DNA of 22,509 bases from a virus: the IMG/VR virus record IMGVR_UViG_3300011116_001278, positions 1-22,509 of that record. One strand, written 5' to 3'. Each line of letters opens with the position of its first letter. Within the stretch, counting starts at the first letter, position 1. Of this stretch, positions 1 through 8,079 are shown piece after piece. The translations under genes were made by a program, and so were the position numbers. The notes under the pieces were generated by a model that was not told where the DNA came from, ran no database searches, and was given only the letters and a program-made list of their open reading frames with translations.

Positions 1-8
1 CTCTATCT

Positions 9-1148
9 TCACGATATCTCCTTGATCTTTGCGCGAAGGTTTCCAATACCCGTAACAGGAATGCTTGCTGCGATTGAGCTTAACTCATCAACCGCAGACT
101 TTTCACAGGTAAAGACAAGAGCATCGTGTATGACACCCTTTTTCGATATCTCAACACCAGCACTTCTCGACATTCTGTCAAACTCTCTAAATGCAAGAAG
201 AGCTGCATCGACGCCAGTAGACTGAAGGTAGTAGTTGATAAGAGGAGAATCTTCTTGTGCAGTAATCCTTCTGCCGTAGAAGTTCTTGATATATCCTCCA
301 GAGGATTCTGCACGAAGCTTGACAAGCAGACCGGGAATGTTGAGGTAAGACCTAACATCTCCCAAGACTCTCTTTGCATCGACGCCCTTTGGGAGTTTCT
401 GAGCAAGCTTTTGTGCTGATATTCCGTATATCGCACATATCGTTGTGACCTTAGCCTCAGGGCGTCCTACATGTCCGCTTAGTACCTTCTCGCTGATGTG
501 TGTGTAGACATCATCTGGACATCTCTGTCCATCTATCAGAAGTGCAAGAGTGGGCTCGAGTGCAACCATGTCTATCTGGTAGACCCCTCTCGTGCTAGTC
601 TCAGGAAGAATTATCTTTCTAAGATCTTTGCGCAATCTTGTGATGTCTGGTCCTTCCGTGACACTCATTCTTCCTGTCACAGCAGCGAACCTGTCATATC
701 TAGGGATTCCTCCCTCTCTGAATGAGTCTAGCACACCTGAACTATCACTGGTTTCTTTCAGGATTTTTTCATCAATATCCATCTTCTCTAGTGAGAAGAG
801 AACCTCATTTCCTTGAGGAAATATCAGTTTCTCGTAATCTGAGGATGCATCCCATGCCTTTTTGACAAAATCTACAAGCTTTGAGACGTATTTCTTGCTC
901 TCTTCAGCAGGTAGCATCTGAGCCCATGCAGGATTTTTACTTGATATTTCCCGAGACAGATTCTGAAACCTTTCTGGTACCTGAGGTGTCTTTATCGACA
1001 TTAGTCTTGCAGTATCTTCTATGCTACGGACACTGCTGTGCACACACCACGAAGCATGCTCGTGAGATGTCACAAATAGACCTGTGTCAGTATCTACGTG
1101 AAGGTTTTTCTTCAGGCCTGTTTTAGATGAGCAGATGCAGATTAGCAT
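9..1148 (-). CDS. Stand-alone family A DNA polymerase core (palm and fingers)
   Basis: A 379-residue protein carrying the ordered polymerase motifs of family A (E. coli Pol I type). TGR at 158-160 matches the Arg668 motif of Pol I. Motif A is at 191-200, with D193 as the metal-binding Asp and E198 at the steric-gate Glu position. The finger O-helix is at 229-242 with R229, K233, I237, Y241 and G242. Motif C is at 340-345 with H341 and D342. Two positions differ from the family norm: I237 replaces Phe762 of Pol I, and A343 replaces the Glu of HDE. There is no 3'-5' or 5'-3' exonuclease domain, and only about 150 residues precede the TGR motif. Expected role is template-directed DNA synthesis in phage replication or repair. 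It is the last gene after the hub gene, with a 51-base gap. The ATG at 1148 follows an in-frame stop two codons upstream, and no clear Shine-Dalgarno is visible. Family assignment is firm; the exact role and activity are inferred. Confidence 0.85.
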   Translation of the reverse strand: MLICICSSKTGLKKNLHVDTDTGLFVTSHEHASWCVHSSVRSIEDTARLMSIKTPQVPERFQNLSREISSKNPAWAQMLPAEESKKYVSKLVDFVKKAWDASSDYEKLIFPQGNEVLFSLEKMDIDEKILKETSDSSGVLDSFREGGIPRYDRFAAVTGRMSVTEGPDITRLRKDLRKIILPETSTRGVYQIDMVALEPTLALLIDGQRCPDDVYTHISEKVLSGHVGRPEAKVTTICAIYGISAQKLAQKLPKGVDAKRVLGDVRSYLNIPGLLVKLRAESSGGYIKNFYGRRITAQEDSPLINYYLQSTGVDAALLAFREFDRMSRSAGVEISKKGVIHDALVFTCEKSAVDELSSIAASIPVTGIGNLRAKIKEIS

Positions 1149-1180
1149 ATGCTATTTTTTCACAAATCAAGTCTATTTTT

Positions 1181-1210
1181 CAAGTAAAAGTTCTATTGAT
1201 TATTTACTTG
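1181..1210 (-). repeat. Inverted repeat at the hub stop codon, before the polymerase gene
   Basis: Arms CAAGTAAA (1181-1188) and TTTACTTG (1203-1210) are perfect 8-base complements around a 14-base loop. One arm overlaps the TAA stop of the hub gene. The stem is AT-rich and, read in the direction of transcription, is followed by A residues rather than a U tract, so it does not fit an intrinsic terminator. It could be an mRNA processing or stabilising hairpin, or chance in an AT-rich gap. Confidence 0.35.
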
Positions 1211-4127
1211 CGCGCGGTGGAAATTCAAAGGTCTCGACTTTTGCCGAATTCAGACTAGCTGGAGGACCTTCTGCCAACCTCTTCTGGAGAGGAGTTGCTG
1301 GCACAAAAGGTTTATCGGTCAGTTTAGCCACTGCTGACTTAATAGCAGTCTTAAAGCTTCTCATAGACCCCTGATAAGAAGGAGTCATTGACATCTGTGT
1401 CGTGAAAGAATCAGGAGATATTGAGTGCTGGACACTTGTGACGATATAGATGCTATCTAGTGTTGTGCCCGTTCCTGCGTCGAGATAGAACTGCTGACCG
1501 TATTGGACCAGGGGTGACCCTAGCATTGTTACGTTGAGCGTGCTTGGCAGGACAACAATCTCCTCTGCACTAGCAGTTGAAGACTTTGAAGTCTGTGGAT
1601 CTATTGTTCCCCTGTATGCATCGATCATAAGTGCGTTAGCCAGCGCACCCCCAGTATTAGAAGATATTGATAGCTGACCAATGACTGAGCTGTCGGAACC
1701 TATCTTGATCACAGGCATGACAGATTTTATGATCTCCTTGATCTTGGCTTGATCAAACCTTGCGATGATCGCTGCAGATCCTTCCGACTTTATCACTTTT
1801 GTAACTTCTTCGATGCTAGTTCCAACTGCATCTTGCGTGCTAGTGCCGCTGCCCAACTTAACAGCCTTCCCAGCGTAAGTTGAGACAATATCAGAAGAAT
1901 TGATAGCCCTTAGGACAACCTGCTCCTTAAAATAGGGAGACCTGTGTTTGTCGAATATGTGTACTTTGGCCATCACGCCACCAGTGCGAGAAGCTACCTG
2001 CTTCGAATCAGGAGTATCCTCTGTCATTGACACAGATTCAACATAGATCCTAATATCTGGTAACTGAAAATCTGCAGATGGTGCTTGCAGCGAAGTCGCT
2101 ATCTCCTGTATCTTCCTCTCAATGTCAGGATCGCCTTCTCTTAGCTTACGATCTACTTCTTCCTGCTGATTTGCAGATTTCTCCTTTTCTTTTGCAGCGT
2201 CAGTCTTTGCATTCGGGTCTACACCTTCGCTTGAGGCTGTCTGAAGTCCTTCTTTTTTTGTGTAGAGATCTGATAAACCATAGGCTATGTAGCTAGGCTT
2301 TGTGATTGCTAGTTCGATTATCGTCCTTATCAGGGAGTAACAGGAAGGATTCTCAAGCTGCGATATTGCTGTCTCAACAACGCTTACGGGAACAGGAAAG
2401 TCTCCAACGTTTATGTTTGCAGCACCAAGTGCATTTACGTTTGCTGGATAAAAATGAACTTGGACCTCGTCAAATTTACAGCAGGCTGCGAGAGGCACTC
2501 CCAGGAATGCGTACACCAAGGAAGACAGCGGTAGATAATCTTCCTTCTTAATCCCACCAGTAACCAGCTTAATTCTCTCTCTAATAACATCAAGACGCTT
2601 GTCAAAAGGAGAAGAAGCACGCACGCTACTTCTTCTAACCTCAGTAAGCCTGTCCATAAGAATTGTCCTTATAGACTCGGGTGAGCTCTTGCTTGCATCG
2701 ATCCCAGCTATTATTCCAGAAGCTACTCTTGAAAACTCTTCTTTGTTAAAGGTAGCCTGAGAAGAAACCTTTAGGAGCTCCACGAGACTTTTTCTCGGTA
2801 TCATCGTGTTTGAAGACGATACGTTTTTAAGCTTGATAGGCATCTGTTGTTGGACGTCTGCTGACTGGACCTTGTTTTCGGAAGACTCTTCTCTCATGAC
2901 AGCTGCAAGAGCTGATTTGATTAACGATATCTGGACAGAATTTCCAGTTGCTGCAGACACTGATTTAATTTGCTCTGCAGGCATCATCGAAAGATTGAGA
3001 TCTATGGTGACAGAACCTGCAGACTCAGAGGACATGTTGAAACCCGTGCTTACGACCGTGTAAAGCTCCCTGCACCTCATGTTTCCAAGGAGTTTTCCAT
3101 AGTCGTTTGTTGATCCCTTGAAACCTTCTGGATGAGACCACCCATATTCTAGCACGACATAGTTTTGTGCAAAAAGATCAACGGCCAACAAGGGAGCCAC
3201 CTCAGGCATCCTTGTCCTGTCGTGAAGAGTAAGTTTGAGTTTAGCGGTCTTGTAAGAATAAAAAGCCTGCCCAGCGCTCTGCAACTGTATATCGCACGAA
3301 TTTAAAGTCATAAATGGAGCAAACTTGTTGACACCACGCAAGCCATCAGGATTTGAAACAGTCTGAGGAGCCGTAAAAAGCTCCATACCAGCAAACGATT
3401 TGTTCTTCGTAACACCTCCGAGAGAAAAATCATCAAAATCAGACGGGATGGGGTTATAAAAATTTGGATTATTCGATCTTTGTGACTCTGTTATGTCGTC
3501 TTTCAAGTATCCAGAAAGGCTTAGCTTTGAGACCTTGTTATTAGAAAATCTCTCGGAGAGAGAGACAAACTCTAGATTTAGATAAGGCACACACCTTGAC
3601 ATCTCTAGAGAAGACACACCTCCTGTAAACACAGAGACCACTTCGGTGTCCCTTCTGGGGAGGCTAGCAGCATCTCCTGAGTGCATGAAAAAAGCGATGT
3701 TTGGTCCGTCAAACCTGCTAGGCTCTGGCCTTGAGTTAATGCTGAATGTGGCGCTTGGCAAGCAGAGAGAGACATTACCCTTGTCTGTTTTTGGAAGGTC
3801 TGTCTTTGCTCCATAGTAGACGTCTATGAGGCCTGTTCTAGAGATGATATCTGCAGAGCTATCAATCGCTGCATATTGCGCCTTACTGGATCTAAGGAGA
3901 GCTGCTACTGAGAATCCTAGTCCATCTTGACCTGCTGTTAGCCTTGCTGGATCTCTTTCTGTAGAATCGCCATTTTGTCCTGCAGCAGGGTCTGAGGCTG
4001 GTACAGAAAGGCCGGGCGTGCTTTGCAGATTAACTCCAATCAGAGACGAAAGAGTCTCATTCTTCTTGAAAAGCTGGTAATCAGCAAGTCTGTCTGCTGC
4101 GCTGTAGAGGATCGTCTTATCGTACAT
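1200..4127 (-). CDS. Baseplate hub-type virion protein
   Basis: A 975-residue structural protein. Residues about 270-385 resemble tube-like beta domains of phage baseplate proteins, with a YGWSHPEG segment near 328-335. A charged, probably helical segment lies at about 640-685. Residues about 855-920 end in a beta-rich stretch including SIYIVTSVQHSISPDSF, typical of the C-terminal part of hub or gpD/gp27-like baseplate proteins. A basic, Pro-containing tail follows. No lysozyme or peptidase motif was seen. Its ATG overlaps the end of the LysM-like gene by 11 bases, suggesting translational coupling; only a weak purine stretch lies upstream. It is the last structural gene in the row. Hub function is inferred from the C-terminal pattern and from its neighbours; a generic baseplate wedge or peripheral protein is the alternative. 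It is far longer than T4 gp27 (about 390 residues). Confidence 0.6.
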   Translation of the reverse strand: MYDKTILYSAADRLADYQLFKKNETLSSLIGVNLQSTPGLSVPASDPAAGQNGDSTERDPARLTAGQDGLGFSVAALLRSSKAQYAAIDSSADIISRTGLIDVYYGAKTDLPKTDKGNVSLCLPSATFSINSRPEPSRFDGPNIAFFMHSGDAASLPRRDTEVVSVFTGGVSSLEMSRCVPYLNLEFVSLSERFSNNKVSKLSLSGYLKDDITESQRSNNPNFYNPIPSDFDDFSLGGVTKNKSFAGMELFTAPQTVSNPDGLRGVNKFAPFMTLNSCDIQLQSAGQAFYSYKTAKLKLTLHDRTRMPEVAPLLAVDLFAQNYVVLEYGWSHPEGFKGSTNDYGKLLGNMRCRELYTVVSTGFNMSSESAGSVTIDLNLSMMPAEQIKSVSAATGNSVQISLIKSALAAVMREESSENKVQSADVQQQMPIKLKNVSSSNTMIPRKSLVELLKVSSQATFNKEEFSRVASGIIAGIDASKSSPESIRTILMDRLTEVRRSSVRASSPFDKRLDVIRERIKLVTGGIKKEDYLPLSSLVYAFLGVPLAACCKFDEVQVHFYPANVNALGAANINVGDFPVPVSVVETAISQLENPSCYSLIRTIIELAITKPSYIAYGLSDLYTKKEGLQTASSEGVDPNAKTDAAKEKEKSANQQEEVDRKLREGDPDIERKIQEIATSLQAPSADFQLPDIRIYVESVSMTEDTPDSKQVASRTGGVMAKVHIFDKHRSPYFKEQVVLRAINSSDIVSTYAGKAVKLGSGTSTQDAVGTSIEEVTKVIKSEGSAAIIARFDQAKIKEIIKSVMPVIKIGSDSSVIGQLSISSNTGGALANALMIDAYRGTIDPQTSKSSTASAEEIVVLPSTLNVTMLGSPLVQYGQQFYLDAGTGTTLDSIYIVTSVQHSISPDSFTTQMSMTPSYQGSMRSFKTAIKSAVAKLTDKPFVPATPLQKRLAEGPPASLNSAKVETFEFPPRASK

Positions 4128-4419
4128 CTGATATGACTCTCATAACTGAGGCTATGCTGGATGGTATTCTAGCTATAGTGCCAGGAGGAACCTGTAATCC
4201 CCACCCGATGCCGGAAGCTGCTGCAATAATCCACCAGTACCTAGAGTCTCCATAAGCATTGGCTGCAATGTGATCGAGCCTTACGCCGTCTTTTACTTCA
4301 ACGTAGGTGCAAGGAAGGGTGCCATTCTGAACGGCTTGCAAAATCAAGTAAGAAGTGTTGCTATTCCCCACGACATTTGTCGAGACTCTCGGGGAATAGG
4401 TGTAGCGACTATCGACCAT
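4117..4419 (-). CDS. LysM-like baseplate protein (gp53 / tail protein X type)
   Basis: A 100-residue protein. Residues 41-86 follow the LysM-like pattern of small baseplate proteins: a VKDGVRLDHIAANAYGD segment, then RYWWIIAAAS, then a VPPGTIARIP turn. In phages such domains occur in T4 gp53 and P2 gpX, where they help hold the baseplate around the hub. The ATG shares one base with the TGA of the preceding baseplate gene (TGATG), and an AGGAGG Shine-Dalgarno lies five bases upstream, so translation is strongly coupled and efficient. The stop codon lies inside the start of the hub gene. The domain type is clear; which T4 protein it replaces is inference. Confidence 0.75.
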   Translation of the reverse strand: MVDSRYTYSPRVSTNVVGNSNTSYLILQAVQNGTLPCTYVEVKDGVRLDHIAANAYGDSRYWWIIAAASGIGWGLQVPPGTIARIPSSIASVMRVISDVR

Positions 4420-7400
4420 CAGTTCCTCCTACGTGATGCTTGCGATCCTGCAGATGTAAAGAATGTCTTTGATATCTCTCCATTGTCCGGGTATGGATCA
4501 CCTGAGAATGTATGCATAGTATCTCCAACATTGTAGACAGGCGCCCTGTTCATGCCAGCAGCATCGATGCCCGGGGCAATATCGTGAATTACCGTTAGAT
4601 TCATTGAAACTTTGCAAGACATTGGCGCACGAGAGTTCCAGTCAGTCTCCCACATTCCTGCATCTGATCCTATCCAGTTGTAGCTGAGGCTTGTGATTAC
4701 AGCTGCAAGGCCTCTTCCCATTGCGCTTTCAGCAGCACTTGTGAAAGGATTCTCATCAGGATCCATGAATTCCTGCTCTTTAGATCGAAGAATGTTAAGT
4801 GCATTTGTATTCGACAAATCTACACCGGCAGAAGCAGCGGCGCTCCTGGCTGCTGCGTTTGCAATATCTGCAACTACAGCGACAGGAGAATATAGGGCAG
4901 CAGCTGCAGACCAGGCAATCAGAGGATCTGGCATGACGTCTGCATGCGTCACTATTATCTCCCGCATAAAGAGATTGTAAGAGACGCCAGGATCGATGAT
5001 CATGACTGTATAATAAGTCTTTCTCTTTGACCTTGCGTCATAGAATCCTCGCTGAGGAATTCCTTCGTTTGTTAATTTAGGATCTTGTGGAAAGTCTGTT
5101 TGCACATTTCTCACCACACATCTAACAGGCCTTACAAGGCGGAGTCTATCTTTAGATACTCCAGAGCTCTTATAATCGATGTCAGCAAAATCGTACAACC
5201 TTCCATTGGAAGCTTTAACATAGCAGAAAGAGTTTGTTGCAAGACCCTTGCTGGGAACCCTTCCTCCTCCGGTGAGCAAACCATCAACAAAGTCAGAGAA
5301 ACCTGACAATGCATCCTCAGCTAGTCCTGCAGCTGCACCCGCTGGAACATCAGCGTCAGGTGTACTATCAGGATCATCAAAGACGCGTCTAACTAATGCA
5401 TATCCTAGAGGATTTGCAAATCCTCCGATTAGAAAGTTAGATGCAACTGAATTTACTACTTGTTTAAGGGGACCAGGGGTAGAGTCAGATGTCGTGTACT
5501 GAAAGGGTGATCCCATTATTCCGTAAAAGAGTTCAGCACCAGCAGCGTCTAAGAAATCAGTAGCGTCTGTTACTGCGCCTCCTATTCCTGTAGCTGCTGC
5601 TGCCTTAGCTGTTATGTTAACTTCTGCACCAGACCCTATTCCAAAGATCCTAGCGAGATTAAATCGAGAATAGTTGCTCTTAATTACATCACCTATGCGT
5701 ACTCGTATGATGGGACTTGAACCAATGACCTGACTAAAGGGCTGCATGAAACGCCTAGTGTTCTGTCCATCTCCCACGGCTGTGCCAACTGTCCACTGTG
5801 GATAGACTAGGGTTGTCAACTTATTGATCTTAAACCACATCTCATTAAAGTCTTCTTTTGATGTTGCAACCATCCTAAAATTGATGCCTAGAGTGCGAGA
5901 TGTCTTAGAATAGATCTGGACATCGTCGATTCTACCAAATCCTCGGGTGCCATTAAAAGAAGGAGAATATGAATCAGAAAGCGTGTCAAGAAAAGCATGC
6001 AGACCAATAATCTCGTTTGTCCTAAGATCGTGAAAGTAGAAAGGAACATATTCGGCGTCAAGTCTGTCCTCTAGTATCTTGACTACTTCTTTAGGAATCC
6101 TCCTTACAGAGTTATTAACTCCCTTGTTGACGTACACATCAAAGCCCCTATCAACGTAAGTCTTCTCATAAAGAGTTCCTGCAAGCATGGCCTTTGCAGG
6201 AGACGGTCCCGTAACGATAGAGTTCATTCTCGCCGATGCATCGAGCGCACCTCTACTTAGTGCGAATACCGAGGGAACGGAGCCATTGCGCCATGCTAGT
6301 GCTGTGCTATTTGTTCCGTTTCTTGATCTTGACTTTGAAACTCTCGTTGCTGGACCGTCTGGTATCGTGTCGACATCGTAGTCAAGAGGAGTAGAATTGA
6401 GATCTGCTAGGTTGCTGCTGCCCTTCGTCAGACGAAGTAGAATATCACCCGATGTTGCAGCTGCATTCATTAGACCGATGACCTTAGATCTGCTAATTGC
6501 ATCCAGGACTTTCCGTATCTTGTCCTTGTCATCTACTCCTGCAGCGTCCTTTCCTGCAGTGTATATCGCAGAAGCTACGATGTCAGTAGATCTGAGAACA
6601 GACCTGGCGATCGATAGCCAGAATCCAGGCGACTCATAAACCCCTTGTTTTCCTGCGAAGTTATCTGATCCGCTAAACATGATCTTGAGTCCTGCTCTCA
6701 CACAGTCAGAATATGGATATATCGTAGGGATAAAGACTGTTCTCTTGATGAACTCGTACTTAGCAAGCTTTCCAACCCTTGTAGAGTATCCTTTCGGATA
6801 TGGACCTGCACCTCGATTAACGTTCTCTGCGTTTGAAATGTAGTCTAGGACTTTTGGGATTGCCTCTTCTACTTTCGCTATCATCAAGCTAATAGCTGCG
6901 GCAGCTTGCGCCAGTATGACATTCGAGTTTGATGAGTAGAAAGGACTGTCAGGAGTAGTGACGCTGCCATACGATTTTGATGAGTCAGCTGATAGGTCTG
7001 AGGATACATATGACCCTCTGCCTGCACGAGTAGAGCCACCCTGTTCAGTCGTCGGTGCGCCATAAGCCCTATCAGGAGTAAGTCTGTAAGTATAGATTTC
7101 TCTGTCTAGGGTTCCTCTCGCGCCCGCGGGGGAGAAATCAGCGTCAGGAGACACGCTCTGCGTCGGGTTATCTCCGTCGTCCCAGCCAGCAGCCTTCAGA
7201 AGCATGCTCCCAGCAACGCTCTTGAGCTGTTCTAGGCTAATGCCTGTAGCTGTCTTGTCGTAGTCTCCGAAGTCACGCTGTGCTGTCGTGTATTTTGTGT
7301 TATCAAGATCTTGTGCAGTTGATCCTCTGTCGACAAAAACCTTTCCACCGAGAAGTTGTGTCGGGTTAAATCTGTTAAAATTCCGCAGAACTTGATTGAT

Positions 7401-7928
7401 GGGTTTTCCAAGTTTGCCAGTATCTTCCTCGGGTGTAGCAACAAAGACGCTGCCCAGCGTGTCAATAGGTGCACCTTTGACATCGGGCAGAAGGGTGTTT
7501 CCGTCAACCCCATTCACTTTGTTGATTATGGTGTCTAGAGGTCTAGTCGTAGAGTCAAAGTAACCGCTGTTGGAATAGTTCGTGTTAACACCGGATCCAT
7601 CAGATGGTGCGAAGACTATCTCTGCGCTAGAATTCTGCGCAGGCTGGATGCTAGATCCTCTTTCTGAGGATGGCGCTGTGCTATTTCCTCCTCGAAACGG
7701 GAAGAAAGTATCAACGTTGTCTGTGACATACTTCAGGTAGTCTCCAAGCAGGCCCCGTGTAGTTCCGTCAAGATCTAAAAGCTCCCTACCTGTCCCCGGG
7801 TCGACACCGAGATCATCATCTCCCTGGTTTAATTGTCCATCCCCGTTATCGTCAGAGACGACATAGGATATCTCCTGGCTGCTGTAGCCATTCGCGTTTA
7901 GGAAAGACTTAAGTGTCTCTCTGCTCAT
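4419..7928 (-). CDS. Large baseplate structural protein with N-terminal EF-hand-like loop
   Basis: A 1169-residue protein. Residues 26-37 (DDNGDGQLNQGD) fit a 12-residue EF-hand loop, with D26, N28, D30, G31, L33 and D37 at the expected places. Residues about 80-345 are Ser/Thr/Gly/Asp-rich and probably extended. Residues about 625-710 look like a tube-like beta domain found in phage baseplate proteins (HDLRTNEIIGLHAFL, then RIDDVQIYSKTSRTLGINF). A second such domain lies at about 1072-1135, with SLSYNW and LTVIHDIAPGID. An Ala-rich hydrophobic segment at 1005-1033 could be helical. It follows a 56-residue gene with a 20-base overlap and is coupled to the LysM-like gene. A TAGGAGA Shine-Dalgarno lies upstream of the ATG. 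The baseplate role is inferred from these domains and context; I cannot map it to one T4 gene product. Confidence 0.6.
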   Translation of the reverse strand: MSRETLKSFLNANGYSSQEISYVVSDDNGDGQLNQGDDDLGVDPGTGRELLDLDGTTRGLLGDYLKYVTDNVDTFFPFRGGNSTAPSSERGSSIQPAQNSSAEIVFAPSDGSGVNTNYSNSGYFDSTTRPLDTIINKVNGVDGNTLLPDVKGAPIDTLGSVFVATPEEDTGKLGKPINQVLRNFNRFNPTQLLGGKVFVDRGSTAQDLDNTKYTTAQRDFGDYDKTATGISLEQLKSVAGSMLLKAAGWDDGDNPTQSVSPDADFSPAGARGTLDREIYTYRLTPDRAYGAPTTEQGGSTRAGRGSYVSSDLSADSSKSYGSVTTPDSPFYSSNSNVILAQAAAAISLMIAKVEEAIPKVLDYISNAENVNRGAGPYPKGYSTRVGKLAKYEFIKRTVFIPTIYPYSDCVRAGLKIMFSGSDNFAGKQGVYESPGFWLSIARSVLRSTDIVASAIYTAGKDAAGVDDKDKIRKVLDAISRSKVIGLMNAAATSGDILLRLTKGSSNLADLNSTPLDYDVDTIPDGPATRVSKSRSRNGTNSTALAWRNGSVPSVFALSRGALDASARMNSIVTGPSPAKAMLAGTLYEKTYVDRGFDVYVNKGVNNSVRRIPKEVVKILEDRLDAEYVPFYFHDLRTNEIIGLHAFLDTLSDSYSPSFNGTRGFGRIDDVQIYSKTSRTLGINFRMVATSKEDFNEMWFKINKLTTLVYPQWTVGTAVGDGQNTRRFMQPFSQVIGSSPIIRVRIGDVIKSNYSRFNLARIFGIGSGAEVNITAKAAAATGIGGAVTDATDFLDAAGAELFYGIMGSPFQYTTSDSTPGPLKQVVNSVASNFLIGGFANPLGYALVRRVFDDPDSTPDADVPAGAAAGLAEDALSGFSDFVDGLLTGGGRVPSKGLATNSFCYVKASNGRLYDFADIDYKSSGVSKDRLRLVRPVRCVVRNVQTDFPQDPKLTNEGIPQRGFYDARSKRKTYYTVMIIDPGVSYNLFMREIIVTHADVMPDPLIAWSAAAALYSPVAVVADIANAAARSAAASAGVDLSNTNALNILRSKEQEFMDPDENPFTSAAESAMGRGLAAVITSLSYNWIGSDAGMWETDWNSRAPMSCKVSMNLTVIHDIAPGIDAAGMNRAPVYNVGDTMHTFSGDPYPDNGEISKTFFTSAGSQASRRRN

Positions 7929-8079
7929 CCTCGTCTCCTAATAGACTAATTATCATCTCTGCAATATCATCAGAAGACAGAGATGAAAGAGACGCCTCTA
8001 GATGCTGAATGCCCCTGAGTGCTTCTTCTCTTTCATCTAGAGTGAGCGATGATAGTAGTTCATCTAGATTAAATTTCAT
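7909..8079 (-). CDS. Small acidic helical protein, overlapping both neighbours
   Basis: A 56-residue frame (MKFNLDELLSSLTLDEREEA at its start, ending DEQRDT). It begins at an ATG in an ATGA overlap with the tape-measure stop, with GAGG just upstream, and ends 20 bases inside the start of the large baseplate gene. The sequence is acidic, with regular Leu/Ile spacing, and probably forms two or three helices. The tight coupling on both sides argues that it is translated. I do not recognise the family. A small chaperone or adaptor for the tape measure or baseplate would fit the position, but that is a guess. Confidence 0.65.
   Translation of the reverse strand: MKFNLDELLSSLTLDEREEALRGIQHLEASLSSLSSDDIAEMIISLLGDEDEQRDT

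Noticed and set aside
1154-1183. A TTGAAA and an AT-rich hexamer resembling a sigma-70 promoter before the polymerase gene
   Set aside because: The -10 match is poor and lies so near the ATG that almost no leader would remain.
5085-5502. Overlapping frames inside the large baseplate gene as a possible nested gene
   Set aside because: No ribosome site, no coupling to other genes and low-complexity translations; typical shadows of a long gene.
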